From NCBI RefSeq assembly GCF_007559005.1, contig NZ_CP041763.1, forward strand, positions 1,830,463 through 1,894,462: DNA of 64,000 bases, given 5' to 3'. Under the pieces are notes generated by a model, which was given only the letters and a program-made list of their open reading frames with translations, was not told where the DNA came from and searched no databases. A program made the translations under genes and the position numbers. Each line of letters begins with the position of its first letter. The first letter of the stretch is position 1. The stretch is from Gordonia zhaorongruii (lineage in GTDB: Bacteria; Actinomycetota; Actinomycetes; Mycobacteriales; Mycobacteriaceae). Of this stretch, positions 10,470-19,287 are shown piece after piece.

Positions 10470-11168
10470 ATGACCCAGCAGATCCAGATTTCCGACGAGT
10501 ACACCGGCGACGTCTCCCCCTCCGGCGACGACCAGCAGAACCGGGCCCAGCGACGAGTCCTCGACAACGCGACGGTCGTCAAGATCTCGGTAGGCCCCAT
10601 GGACAACAACGCCTACGTGGTGATCGATTCCTCAACCGGCGACGCCCTCCTCATCGACGCAGCGAACGACGCATCGGTTCTCACGACCCTAGCGGCGCAG
10701 ATTCCCGGCACCGTCCGCCAGATCGTCACCACGCACGGCCATCCGGACCACTGGCAGGCGCTCGAGGAGGTTCGAGCCGGCCTCGGCGTGCCGACCGCAG
10801 TCGGCACCGACGACGCGGAGGCACTCCCCGTCACCGCCGACACTCTGCTCACCGACGGCGACACCGTTCGGGTCGGCGACCTCGAACTCGCCGTGATCGG
10901 CCTGCGCGGCCACACCGCGGGGTCGGTGGCACTCGCGCTCACCGAGGGCTCCGGCCGCACCCACCTGTTCACGGGCGATTCGCTGTTCCCCGGCGGAATC
11001 GGGAAGACGTGGCAGCCGGACGACTTCGAGACCCTCATCGACGACGTGGAGGCCAAGCTCTTCGCGCGTCACGGCGACGACACCGTCGTCTACCCCGGTC
11101 ACGGCAAGGACACCTCGCTGGGCGCAGAACGGGCCGATCTGCCGAAGTGGCGCGAACGCGGCTGGTGA
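10470..11168 (+). CDS. MBL-fold metallo-hydrolase (glyoxalase II-like)
   Basis: 232 residues, cytoplasmic. The zinc-binding THGHPDHW (HxHxDH type), RGHTAGSVAL, FTGDSLFPGGIG and VVYPGHGKDT carry all expected metal ligands of a metallo-beta-lactamase-fold hydrolase. The layout is closest to hydroxyacylglutathione hydrolase-like proteins found in actinobacteria divergent from uvrA. In an organism that uses mycothiol rather than glutathione, a thioester of another thiol is a plausible substrate, but this is inference. The N-terminal 35 residues are polar and probably disordered. It has its own leaderless promoter and is divergent from uvrA. Confidence 0.85.
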   Translation: MTQQIQISDEYTGDVSPSGDDQQNRAQRRVLDNATVVKISVGPMDNNAYVVIDSSTGDALLIDAANDASVLTTLAAQIPGTVRQIVTTHGHPDHWQALEEVRAGLGVPTAVGTDDAEALPVTADTLLTDGDTVRVGDLELAVIGLRGHTAGSVALALTEGSGRTHLFTGDSLFPGGIGKTWQPDDFETLIDDVEAKLFARHGDDTVVYPGHGKDTSLGAERADLPKWRERGW

Positions 11169-11346
11169 TCCGGCGGGCCGGGCCCCGCCGGGTCTGCTTC
11201 CTCGACGATCCGAAATCTGTAACGTGAGGTGCGGACGCTGCGTTCGTTCCTGACGGACTGCCAGGTTCGGCATCCTCGACGAGCAGAGGAACTGGACCGT
11301 CAGCAGCACGCACGTCATTATTTCCGCGACGAAAGGCCGAAGTTCA

Positions 11347-12351
11347 ATGTTGCTCCGCAAGCTCGCCCGCCCGCTCCTCGGTTCGGCGTTCATCGCGTCG
11401 GGGGTCGACGCTCTCCGTTCGCCGACCGAATCCGCACATGCCGTGCAGCCGGTCCTCGACGCCGGGCGCGAGGCCGTCCCGAACGGCGTCCCCGCCGACG
11501 CCGAGACGATCATCAAGGTGACCGGCGCAGTACAGGTCGGTGCCGGTGCGGCACTCGCCCTCGGCAAGGCGCCGCGTATCGCGTCCACCATCCTCGCCGG
11601 GTCGCTGATCCCGTCGACCGTCTACGAGACGGATTTCTGGAACGAGACCGACCCCGCACTCCGCTCCGCCAAGCGCGCCGCTTTCACCAAGAACGTCGGC
11701 CTGCTGGGCGGCGTCCTGATCGCATCCGCCGACACGGAGGGCAAGCCCTCCCTGGCATGGCGGGGCCGCCGCAGGATCGGCGATGCACGCGAGAACGTCG
11801 CGGGCGCACTTCCGTTCGGCGCGTCGAACTCGAGCGGATCCGACTTCGCCGAGACGTCCGCGCAGCTCGCCGAAACGACTCGTCACCGTGCCGCCGAGCT
11901 CTCGACCACCGTGTCCGAGCGCGCGCCCGAGGTTCTCGACACTGTGCGCTCGCGTGCGAACAAGCTCGCAGGCGAGGTCGCCGACCGAGCACCCGAGGTC
12001 GCCGCAACCGCGCGTGACCGCGCGAACAAGCTCGCAGGCGAAGTGGCCGACCGGGCACCCGACGCCGCCGCACAGGCACGCGGCCGCGCCAACAAGCTCG
12101 CAGGCGAAGTGGCCGACCGGGCACCGGACGTGGCTGCCCAGGCACGCGGCCGCGCGAACAAGCTCGCAGGTGAGCTCGCCGACCGAGCACCCGACGCCGC
12201 CGCACAGGCACGCGGCCGCGCCAACAAGCTCGCCGATCAGCTTGCCGACCGAGCTCCGGATGCCGCTGCCAAGGCACGCGGGCGTGCGGTGCAGGCCGGC
12301 GATCAGGCAGCTCGACGCACCCGCAGGCTCCGTTCGCGCGCAGCGAACTGA
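11347..12351 (+). CDS. DoxX-like membrane protein with a C-terminal 22-residue repeat tail
   Basis: 334 residues. Residues 1-130 resemble the DoxX family (LARPLLGSAFIASGVDALRS, VGAGAALALGKAPRIASTIL, and a later GLLGGVLIASAD), a small membrane protein with about four helices. From residue 181 to about 312 the protein is built from six copies of a 22-residue unit of the form RANKLAGEVADRAPDAAAQA plus two residues; the first copy is degenerate. The unit is two 11-mers and would form a long amphipathic helix. The tail ends in a basic stretch (RRTRRLRSRAAN). A ribosome binding site GAAAGG lies before the ATG, and a strong terminator follows the gene. The function of the tail is unknown; binding to membrane or to DNA are both possible. 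Confidence 0.8.
   Translation: MLLRKLARPLLGSAFIASGVDALRSPTESAHAVQPVLDAGREAVPNGVPADAETIIKVTGAVQVGAGAALALGKAPRIASTILAGSLIPSTVYETDFWNETDPALRSAKRAAFTKNVGLLGGVLIASADTEGKPSLAWRGRRRIGDARENVAGALPFGASNSSGSDFAETSAQLAETTRHRAAELSTTVSERAPEVLDTVRSRANKLAGEVADRAPEVAATARDRANKLAGEVADRAPDAAAQARGRANKLAGEVADRAPDVAAQARGRANKLAGELADRAPDAAAQARGRANKLADQLADRAPDAAAKARGRAVQAGDQAARRTRRLRSRAAN
11887..12282 (+). repeat. Six tandem 66-bp coding repeats
   Basis: Six in-frame units of 66 bp begin at 11887, 11953, 12019, 12085, 12151 and 12217. The last five are close to identical at protein level (RANKLAGE/D-V/L-ADRAP). The first is degenerate (RAAELSTTVSERAPEVLDTV plus two residues). Copies 2 to 4 are near-identical over long stretches of DNA, which favours recent expansion by slippage or recombination. 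Confidence 0.9.
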
Positions 12352-12372
12352 GTCCGGACTCGCAGCGACAAC

Positions 12373-12401
12373 GAGCCCCTCACCGTGACGGTGAGGGGCT
12401 C
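12373..12401 (+). terminator. Rho-independent terminator after the DoxX-like gene
   Basis: A perfect 13-bp stem with a 3-base loop (GAGCCCCTCACCG, TGA, CGGTGAGGGGCTC) is followed by TTTGTCTCT. It lies 22 bp after the stop codon. Confidence 0.85.
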
Positions 12402-12491
12402 TTTGTCTCTGCGGCCGGGTCATCTGACGCGGTGAATATTCCGCACCCGTCTGTGGTTCTTCGCACAGGGTTTCATCCCGGTGACAGCCGG

Positions 12492-12497
12492 TAGCAT
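12492..12497 (+). promoter_or_regulatory. -10 element TAGCAT before the HelD-type gene
   Basis: TAGCAT ends nine bases before the GTG at 12507 and would give a leaderless or nearly leaderless mRNA. The region between the terminator and this element (12402-12491) contains no rifamycin-associated 19-bp inverted repeat that I can recognise. Confidence 0.45.
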
Positions 12498-12506
12498 TGG
12501 TTGATC

Positions 12507-14795
12507 GTGACCTCCGATTCCCGCTTCCCCGAAGAACAGTCGCATCTGGACGCCGTGTACGGACGACTGGACCGCATGCGTGCCACGACCCGCCGTCGAC
12601 TCGGTGAGACACTGCGCGAATCTGCGGGTACCCCGCAGGCACTGTCCGAGCGCGAGTCGTACGAGCGGATGTACTCGGACGAGTTGGTGAAGATCGATGC
12701 GGCAGAGCACAACCTCTACTTCGGCCGCCTCGACATGGTCGATTCCTCCCCGGACTCGCGGTCCGAACTTGAGGTGCGTCGCATCGGCCGCATCGGCATC
12801 CTCGACGACGATGCGCGCGATACCACGTTGCTCCTCGATTGGCGCGCCCCGCTGGCCCGCCCGTTCTACCTGGCCACTCCGGCGTCACCCGAGGACGTCG
12901 AGCGCCGCCGCCACATCCGCACCCGCTCGAGGGCCGTGCGGTCGGTCTCCGACGAGCATCTGCTGTCCGGACACATCGATGACGACAGCACAGGTGCGAA
13001 CGTCGTGAACGAGTCCGCTCTGGTCGACGCGCTCAACGCAGCGCGTACCGGTGAGATGACCGACATCGTCGAGACGATCCAGCGTGAGCAGGACGAGATA
13101 ATCCGATCGACGCATCGCGGTGTGATGGTCGTCCAAGGCGGTCCGGGTACGGGAAAGACAGCCGTGGCCCTGCACCGAGCCGCCTACCTCCTGTACACGT
13201 ACCGGGACCTGCTCTCACGCAGCGGCGTTCTCATCCTCGGACCCAATGAGGACTTCCTCAGGTACATCGGCCAGGTTCTGCCGTCCCTCGGCGAGACCGG
13301 TGTCCTGCTGTCGACGGTCGCCGACCTGTTCCCGGACGTGCACGCGCGCGGGCACGACACCCGGTCGGCCACTGCACTCAAGGGAGACGAGCGCATGCTG
13401 AACGTCCTGCGCGCCGCGGTGCGGGCCCGGCAGGCACTGCCCGGCAAGGGGCTGGTCACCTATTTCGACGGCTACGAACTGCCCATCGACGCCGAGGTGA
13501 TCAAGACTGCGCGCGCCCACGCCCGGTCCACCCGTCGTGCACACAACCTGGCGCAGCGGGCGTTCCTGCGCGCCGCCCTCGACGAGCTCGCCGGGGTGCA
13601 TGCGCACCGGATCGGGGCGAGCGAGCTGGACGGCTCCCAATTACTCACCGACGCGGACCTCGAGGACATCCGAAGCGAACTCGAGTCCGACGCGCACGTG
13701 GTGGAGGCGTTGCTGGAATTCTGGCCCACTCTCACACCGCAGGGAGTGCTGCGGGACCTGTACGCCGACCCGGCGTATCTGCGGAAGGCCACTCGTGGAT
13801 GGACCGATGCGGACCGCACGGCTCTGCTGCGTCGATCACGACCGCTCCCCGACGACGCCGACCTGTCCCCCGCCGACGTGCCGCTTCTGGACGAACTGGC
13901 GGAGCTGGTCGGCTACCGTACCGATGAGGCCGACCAGGTGAACCGTGCTCGCTGGCGGCAGCAGCTCTCCGAGGCGCAGGACGCACTGGACATCCTGACC
14001 GGTTCCGCGCCACAGGATCTCGAAGACGACCTCGACCCCGAGATTCTGATGGCCTACGACCTGATCGACGCCGAGCAGCTCGCCGAACGACAGGTGCACA
14101 CCGAGCGGCGCACCACGGCCGAACGCGCGTACGAGGACCGGACGTGGACGTTCGGGCACGTGATCGTCGATGAGGCGCAAGAACTCTCGCCGATGGCGTG
14201 GCGAATGGTGATGCGGCGCATCCCGAATCGATGGATGACCGTCATCGGTGACACCGCGCAGACCGGCGACGCCGCGGGCACCGCATCGTGGCGCGAGGTG
14301 TTCGAACCGTATGTGGCCAATCGCTGGCGGCTGCACGAGCTGACCGTCAACTACCGGACGCCGTCGGAGATCATGCACTATGCGACCCGGGTGCTGGCAT
14401 GGATCAACCCGGAACAATCGGCACCGAAGTCGCTGCGCTCCAATGGAATCGAACCGTATGCGCTCGCGGACGAGAATCCGGACCGAGCTGCGGCACGTCT
14501 CGCCGACGACTCCCAGTGGCCCGGGCTGACAACGATCATCACTTCCGACGGGACCGTCGACGACGTCCGGGCGCAGGCAGTCGAACTCGGACTCGATGTG
14601 TCGGTGCACGCGATCACGGCCGCGAAGGGCCTCGAGTTCGACAACGTGATCCTCGTCGAACCCGCCGAGCTGGTCCGTGAATCACCGCGCGGCTACAACG
14701 ATCTGTATGTGGCCCTCACGCGAGCCACGCAGCGCCTCGTCGTCGTGCACGCGCGGGATCTTCCACCCGATCTCAACGACATGCCGGCCCATTGA
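12507..14795 (+). CDS. helD: HelD-type superfamily I helicase (RNA polymerase-binding ATPase)
   Basis: 762 residues. The N-terminal 70 residues are a predicted coiled coil (EEQSHLDAVYGRLDRM, ETLRESAGTPQALSERESYE) as in the HelD arm that enters the RNA polymerase secondary channel. The UvrD-like core has Walker A GGPGTGKTAVAL near residue 212, HVIVDEAQELSPMAW and VNYRTPSEIMH; the last motifs are AAKGLEFDNVILVE and LYVALTRATQRLV. HelD proteins release stalled or rifamycin-bound RNA polymerase, and a related actinobacterial form (HelR) gives rifamycin resistance. Which type this is cannot be settled from sequence alone. I chose the GTG at 12507 because a TTG two codons earlier has no support. 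Confidence 0.85.
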   Translation: MTSDSRFPEEQSHLDAVYGRLDRMRATTRRRLGETLRESAGTPQALSERESYERMYSDELVKIDAAEHNLYFGRLDMVDSSPDSRSELEVRRIGRIGILDDDARDTTLLLDWRAPLARPFYLATPASPEDVERRRHIRTRSRAVRSVSDEHLLSGHIDDDSTGANVVNESALVDALNAARTGEMTDIVETIQREQDEIIRSTHRGVMVVQGGPGTGKTAVALHRAAYLLYTYRDLLSRSGVLILGPNEDFLRYIGQVLPSLGETGVLLSTVADLFPDVHARGHDTRSATALKGDERMLNVLRAAVRARQALPGKGLVTYFDGYELPIDAEVIKTARAHARSTRRAHNLAQRAFLRAALDELAGVHAHRIGASELDGSQLLTDADLEDIRSELESDAHVVEALLEFWPTLTPQGVLRDLYADPAYLRKATRGWTDADRTALLRRSRPLPDDADLSPADVPLLDELAELVGYRTDEADQVNRARWRQQLSEAQDALDILTGSAPQDLEDDLDPEILMAYDLIDAEQLAERQVHTERRTTAERAYEDRTWTFGHVIVDEAQELSPMAWRMVMRRIPNRWMTVIGDTAQTGDAAGTASWREVFEPYVANRWRLHELTVNYRTPSEIMHYATRVLAWINPEQSAPKSLRSNGIEPYALADENPDRAAARLADDSQWPGLTTIITSDGTVDDVRAQAVELGLDVSVHAITAAKGLEFDNVILVEPAELVRESPRGYNDLYVALTRATQRLVVVHARDLPPDLNDMPAH

Positions 14796-14822
14796 CGACG
14801 ACGAGACCCTCGCCGCAGTGGA

Positions 14823-15266
14823 CTACGTCGTGTGAATGATCAGCACGTCGCACGCAGCCTTGCGTGCGACATCGGCCGGAACCGAGCCCAGCAAGCGGCC
14901 GGCGATCGAGTTGAGGCCCTTGTTGCCGACGACGAGCAGATCCGCCTGCACGTCGACGACGAGCTGAAGCAACGCGTCGACGGGAGCGCCCTGCACGGCA
15001 CGCTGAACCACGGTCTTGGCGCCGGCGGTCGTCGCACGTTCCTTGGCGGTGCGCAGGATCTCCTCGGTGGGCGAGGAACCCATCACCTGGTACGCCTCGT
15101 CGCGAAGTGCGTCCGTTGCAGCGCTCGCGGACTTCCCATCGTTCGGGAAGTAGGCGCAGGCGATGACGACGGTCGCGTCACCGGCGATGGCGCCCGCGCG
15201 ATCGACGGCCTTCAGTGAAGATTCCGATCCGTCGGTGCCGACCACGATCGTCGAGTATCCGCTCAT
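14823..15266 (-). CDS. Universal stress protein
   Basis: 147 residues, one Usp domain. The N-terminal STIVVGTDGSESS and the ATP-binding GNKGLNSIAGRLLGS (G-x2-G-x9-GS) place it in the nucleotide-binding group. Such proteins accumulate in hypoxia, starvation or stationary phase in mycobacteria, where many are DosR-controlled; no clear DosR box is visible here. GGAGGG lies before the ATG. A candidate -10 TATGTT is 70 bp upstream, and an imperfect inverted repeat (15296-15326) lies between it and the gene. Confidence 0.92.
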   Translation of the reverse strand: MSGYSTIVVGTDGSESSLKAVDRAGAIAGDATVVIACAYFPNDGKSASAATDALRDEAYQVMGSSPTEEILRTAKERATTAGAKTVVQRAVQGAPVDALLQLVVDVQADLLVVGNKGLNSIAGRLLGSVPADVARKAACDVLIIHTT

Positions 15267-15295
15267 GTGTGAGTTTCCCTCCAGCTGATATCACC

Positions 15296-15326
15296 GGGCC
15301 ATTTCGTCCAACTGCGAAAATGACCC
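15296..15326 (-). promoter_or_regulatory. Imperfect inverted repeat in the 5' region of the stress protein gene
   Basis: GGGCCATTTCG and CGAAAATGACCC are separated by eight bases, with one mismatch and one bulge. The repeat lies about 6-36 bases after the transcription start expected from TATGTT at 15339-15344. It could be an operator or an mRNA hairpin. Confidence 0.3.
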
Positions 15327-15423
15327 TTTCCGCTCACGAACATACCTTGCCGCACGCACGGACCACCGTCACTTACCGCCCATTGTCACGAATGCAGCAT
15401 CCGATTCGGCAATGAAAGCCGGA

Positions 15424-17577
15424 TCACTTGATGCCCGCCGCATCCATCCCGCGCAATTCCTTCTTGAGGTCGGCGATCTCGTCGCGGAGTCGGCCCGCCA
15501 ACTCGAACTGCAGGTCACGGGCCGCATTCATCATCTGGTCGGTGAGTTCGTGAACCAGATCCGCAAGCTCTGCCCGCGGCATCGACGATGTGTCACGTTG
15601 TTCGTACACACCAGCACTCACCGACTTCGACACCTCCCCCTGTGCCCGGCGACCGCGACTCGAATTGCGACCGGAGCCACCGACTTCGACGGTGTCCTCA
15701 GCTTCCGCGTACACCTGATCCAGGATATCCGCGATCTTCTTCCTCAATGGTTGCGGATCGACGCCTTTCTCCTTGTTGTAGGCGATCTGCTTGGCGCGGC
15801 GACGCTCGGTCTCCTCGATGGCGTTCTGCATGGAGTCGGTGATCCTGTCGGCGTACATGTGCACCTGACCCGATACGTTTCGGGCGGCACGACCGACCGT
15901 CTGAATCAACGACGTCGTGCTCCGCAGGAAGCCCTCCTTGTCGGCGTCGAGAATCGCAACCAATGACACCTCGGGCAGGTCGAGTCCCTCACGCAGCAGA
16001 TTGATGCCGACCAGCACGTCGTACTCGCCGCTTCGCAGTTGGCGCAGCAACTCCACGCGGCGCAAGGTGTCCACTTCCGAGTGCAGGTATCGCACTCGAA
16101 CTCCGAGTTCGAGCAGGTAGTCCGTGAGATCCTCGGACATCTTCTTGGTGAGTGTGGTGACGAGGACGCGTTCGTCTCGCTCGGTGCGCTCCCGGATCTC
16201 GTGCACCAGATCGTCGATCTGCCCCTTGGTCGGCTTGACGACGATCTCCGGGTCGAGGAGGCCGGTGGGACGGATCACCTGCTCGACGAACTGCCCGCCC
16301 GATTGGCCGAGCTCGTACGCTCCCGGCGTCGCCGAGAGGTAGACGGTCTGCCCGATGCGATCGACGAACTCGTCCCAGGTGAGCGGACGGTTATCGACCG
16401 CCGACGGCAGGCGGAAGCCGAACTCGACGAGGTTGCGCTTGCGCGACATGTCTCCCTCGTACATCGCCCCGATCTGCGGCACCGTCACATGCGACTCGTC
16501 GATGACCATCAGAAAGTCTTCCGGGAAGTAGTCGATGAGCGTCGCCGGCGCTGATCCGGGCCCGCGACCGTCGATGTGCCGTGAATAGTTCTCGATCCCG
16601 GAGCAGAACCCGACTTGGCGCATCATCTCGAGGTCGTACGTGGTCCGCATGCGCAGCCGCTGCGCTTCCAGGAGCTTGTCCTTCGCCTCGAGGTCGGCCA
16701 GCCTCTCCTCGAGTTCCTTCTCGATGCTCGCCATCGCCTTCTCCATGCGCTCCGGACCGGCGACGTAATGCGTCGCCGGGAAGATGCGCAGCGTGTCGAC
16801 CTCCCGGACGACGTCGCCGGTGAGCGGATGCAGGTAATAGAGCGCCTCGACCTCGTCGCCGAAGAATTCGATCCGGACCGCGAGTTCCTCGTACGACGGG
16901 ATGATCTCCACGGTGTCGCCGCGCACACGGAAACCGCCACGGGTGAACGACATGTCGTTGCGGGTGTACTGCACGTCGACGAGCAGGCGCAGGAGCGCGT
17001 CACGGTCGATGCTGTCTCCCACGGTCAGCTCGACCGACCGATCGAGGTAGGACTGCGGAGTGCCGAGACCGTAGATGCACGACACCGATGCGACCACCAC
17101 CACGTCACGGCGGGACAGCAGACTCGACGTCGCCGAGTGCCGGAGCCGTTCGACGTCGTCGTTGATCGAGCTGTCCTTCTCGATGTACGTGTCCGTCTGC
17201 GCGATGTACGCCTCGGGTTGGTAGTAGTCGTAGTAGGACACGAAGTACTCGACGGCGTTGTTCGGCAGCATCTCGCGAAGCTCGTTCGCCAGCTGTGCGG
17301 CGAGGGTCTTGTTCGGCGCCATCACCAGCGTCGGTCGCTGCACTTTCTCGATCAGCCATGCGGTGGTCGCCGACTTACCGGTACCGGTCGCACCGAGCAG
17401 GACGATGTCCTTCTCTCCGGCATGCAGACGGTTCTCCAGGTCGGCGATGGCGGTCGGCTGGTCACCGGCGGGCTCGTACTCGCTGACGACCTCGAATTCG
17501 GCCTCGGACCGCTCCACCTCACCGATGGGACGGAACTCGGAGTACGCGATGACCGGCTGCTCTGCTGCGAATGCCAT
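15424..17577 (-). CDS. uvrB: Excinuclease ABC subunit B
   Basis: Helicase-like core of nucleotide excision repair; it is handed damaged DNA by UvrA and recruits UvrC. 717 residues, full length. Walker [16 protein letters not shown], the beta-hairpin region [39 protein letters not shown] and the motif VI region [14 protein letters not shown] are present. The C-terminal UVR motif ([20 protein letters not shown]) contacts UvrC. A 45-residue N-terminal extension relative to E. coli is common in actinobacteria. TACCCT lies six bases before the ATG, a leaderless layout. No LexA box was recognised. Confidence 0.98.
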   Translation of the reverse strand: MAFAAEQPVIAYSEFRPIGEVERSEAEFEVVSEYEPAGDQPTAIADLENRLHAGEKDIVLLGATGTGKSATTAWLIEKVQRPTLVMAPNKTLAAQLANELREMLPNNAVEYFVSYYDYYQPEAYIAQTDTYIEKDSSINDDVERLRHSATSSLLSRRDVVVVASVSCIYGLGTPQSYLDRSVELTVGDSIDRDALLRLLVDVQYTRNDMSFTRGGFRVRGDTVEIIPSYEELAVRIEFFGDEVEALYYLHPLTGDVVREVDTLRIFPATHYVAGPERMEKAMASIEKELEERLADLEAKDKLLEAQRLRMRTTYDLEMMRQVGFCSGIENYSRHIDGRGPGSAPATLIDYFPEDFLMVIDESHVTVPQIGAMYEGDMSRKRNLVEFGFRLPSAVDNRPLTWDEFVDRIGQTVYLSATPGAYELGQSGGQFVEQVIRPTGLLDPEIVVKPTKGQIDDLVHEIRERTERDERVLVTTLTKKMSEDLTDYLLELGVRVRYLHSEVDTLRRVELLRQLRSGEYDVLVGINLLREGLDLPEVSLVAILDADKEGFLRSTTSLIQTVGRAARNVSGQVHMYADRITDSMQNAIEETERRRAKQIAYNKEKGVDPQPLRKKIADILDQVYAEAEDTVEVGGSGRNSSRGRRAQGEVSKSVSAGVYEQRDTSSMPRAELADLVHELTDQMMNAARDLQFELAGRLRDEIADLKKELRGMDAAGIK

Positions 17578-17583
17578 GACACC

Positions 17584-17589
17584 AGGGTA
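17584..17589 (-). promoter_or_regulatory. -10 element TACCCT before uvrB
   Basis: TACCCT on the minus strand ends six bases before the uvrB ATG, consistent with a leaderless transcript. Confidence 0.45.
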
Positions 17590-17706
17590 ATCACTGGCAC
17601 CGACAGGATGCTTTCACTCACGAAGCCGGACCGCACCTGGTCCAATGGAGGGTGGATTCGTCCACAGCCTTCGGAGACGGTCCACGCGACGCCACAGGAG
17701 ACGACC

Positions 17707-18180
17707 ATGAATCAGCGCTCCCACTCGTTCGACCGTCACAGCGCGACCGGCGTGCCACGGCGTCGTGTACTGCTCGCCGCGCCGATCGGCGCCCTGACTC
17801 TTGGAGCCGTCGGAGTCGCTGCGTGCAGCACCGACGAAGGGACGGACTCCCCCGCCGCCACAGGCACTGAGGGGACGAATGCCTCCGGCCCGGGATCGCC
17901 TGGAGGCGTTCGTCTCGCAGCCACTGCGGACGTTCCGGTCGGCGGCGCCACCGTGGTCGGCGACGTGATCATCACGCAGGCCACCGAAGGCGACTTCGCG
18001 GCATTCAGCACCAAATGCCCGCACAAGGGCTGCGACGTCGGCGCGGAATCCGACAAACTGCACTGCCCGTGTCACGGCAGCGAGTTCTCCTTCGATGGCG
18101 CGGTGACGCACGGTCCCGCGAAGCGCGGTCTCGACCCGATCGCAGTCACCGTGAAAGGCGCCGATATCGTGCGCTCCTGA
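17707..18180 (+). CDS. Rieske [2Fe-2S] lipoprotein exported by the Tat pathway
   Basis: 157 residues. The N-terminus has a Tat-like double/triple arginine (VPRRRVLLAAPIGALTLGAV) ending in a lipobox (GVAAC), so the protein is probably membrane-anchored outside the cell. A low-complexity Thr/Ser/Gly linker follows. The Rieske cluster site is CPHKGC near residue 107 and CPCHGSEF near 122, with both Cys-His pairs and the extra disulfide cysteines. The short single-domain form resembles small Rieske lipoproteins of actinobacteria with unknown electron partners rather than the cytochrome bc1 subunit. AGGAG precedes the ATG. The gene is divergent from uvrB. Confidence 0.88.
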   Translation: MNQRSHSFDRHSATGVPRRRVLLAAPIGALTLGAVGVAACSTDEGTDSPAATGTEGTNASGPGSPGGVRLAATADVPVGGATVVGDVIITQATEGDFAAFSTKCPHKGCDVGAESDKLHCPCHGSEFSFDGAVTHGPAKRGLDPIAVTVKGADIVRS

Positions 18181-18199
18181 CTCGCCCAGGACGCGGAGG

Positions 18200-18643
18200 T
18201 CACACCCCGGTCACCGCGCCGTCGGCAGTGACCCCGAACGCCGGATTGTGCACGAAGTCCCACCGGAATCCGTCCGGATCCGCGACGCACGCGCTGGTCC
18301 CGCCCCACGGTTGCCGGGTCGGCTCGGTGATCACCTCGGCACCTGCTGCGACGGCCCGGGCGAACCAGCGATCCACGTCGCCTGCCGCTGTCACGTTGTG
18401 ACCGAGGGACAGCGGTGGTGCGAGCTCTCCGTGTCCGACGGCGCCGTACTCACTCGGCATCTGCTCCACGTTCCAGAGTGCGAGCATCAGACCGTGACCT
18501 GCCTGCACGAAGGCGATCTCGTCGCCGACCCGGTTGATCACCGCGAATCCGAGGCCTTCGGCGTAGAAGGATGTCGAGGCGGCGACGCTCCGGACGCCGA
18601 GGGTGATCGCGCTGATGGACGGTGCTGTCGAAGGTCTCGTCAT
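18200..18643 (-). CDS. VOC-family (glyoxalase-like) protein
   Basis: 147 residues. A single vicinal-oxygen-chelate domain with SISAITLGVRSVAASTSFYA at the start and CVADPDGFRWDFVHNP at the end, where the last metal ligand is expected. Members are metal-dependent isomerases, dioxygenases, resistance proteins or simply binding proteins; the substrate cannot be predicted. I used the ATG at 18643 because upstream in-frame sequence is not conserved-looking. It is convergent with the Rieske gene and divergent from the DUF402 gene, so it forms its own unit. Confidence 0.8.
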   Translation of the reverse strand: MTRPSTAPSISAITLGVRSVAASTSFYAEGLGFAVINRVGDEIAFVQAGHGLMLALWNVEQMPSEYGAVGHGELAPPLSLGHNVTAAGDVDRWFARAVAAGAEVITEPTRQPWGGTSACVADPDGFRWDFVHNPAFGVTADGAVTGV

Positions 18644-18719
18644 AGCGGTGACGATAGCTCCGACCACCGACATCCGGGCGCTTCAGGGAAACCGGGGGAC
18701 GCTCCTCCTGCGCGGCAGC

Positions 18720-18725
18720 TAGGTT
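18720..18725 (+). promoter_or_regulatory. -10 element TAGGTT, leaderless layout
   Basis: TAGGTT ends seven bases before the ATG at 18733, implying a leaderless mRNA for the DUF402 gene. Confidence 0.5.
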
Positions 18726-18732
18726 GACACCC

Positions 18733-19287
18733 ATGACCGACCACGTTGCGGAACCCGATGCCGTGCACGCGCCGAAGGTCGAGGTGTTCGACGTTCCCGC
18801 GATGACCAACACCGACAACAAAGGTTTCGTCCGCCCGGTCGACGAGTACCGCGAGACCGATTTCGGTCTGTACATGTCCCGGACCGCGGACCATCCCCGA
18901 TTCGACCGACTGGAACTGTGGCTGCTGCCCGCACTCGGGCTGCGGGCCAACATCTTCCACTTCGTGGGCGGATACCGCCCGGAGCAACGGCTGTACCTCG
19001 ACATCGGCCGATTCCACGGCCCCGACCGGTCCGGAAGATGGCACTCGGTCGACTGGTATCTCGACTTGATCGACCGTCCCGGACGACCACTCGAGCTGGT
19101 CGATGTCGACGAATTGTTCCAGGCGCACTCCGCGGGCCTGCTGACCACCGGCGAGTGCGAGGAGGCGGTTGCCGCCGCGATGCACGCCATCTCCGGAGCA
19201 GCCGCCGTCGACAACGTGCAGACCTGGCTCGACGGCGCGATCGGCAGCCGCCTCAGCTGGCTCGACCGACCGGGGTCAGCCGGCTGA
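18733..19287 (+). CDS. DUF402 family protein (FomD/Ntdp-like fold)
   Basis: 184 residues. The DUF402 core contains HFVGGYRPEQRLYLDIG, WHSVDWYLDLIDRPGRP and LVDVDELFQAHSAGLLTTGE. The paired D-W-Y-L-D and D-x-D-E-L residues match the metal-binding site of this fold, known from FomD and nucleoside di/triphosphatases. The physiological substrate here is unknown; a nucleotide phosphohydrolase is the best guess. The leaderless promoter decides the ATG start. The 3' end overlaps the convergent TetR gene by 12 bp. Confidence 0.8.
   Translation: MTDHVAEPDAVHAPKVEVFDVPAMTNTDNKGFVRPVDEYRETDFGLYMSRTADHPRFDRLELWLLPALGLRANIFHFVGGYRPEQRLYLDIGRFHGPDRSGRWHSVDWYLDLIDRPGRPLELVDVDELFQAHSAGLLTTGECEEAVAAAMHAISGAAAVDNVQTWLDGAIGSRLSWLDRPGSAG

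Noticed and set aside
12501..12506. TTG start for the HelD-type gene
   Set aside because: The TTG is only three bases from the -10 hexamer and adds two residues. GTG at 12507 fits the promoter better.
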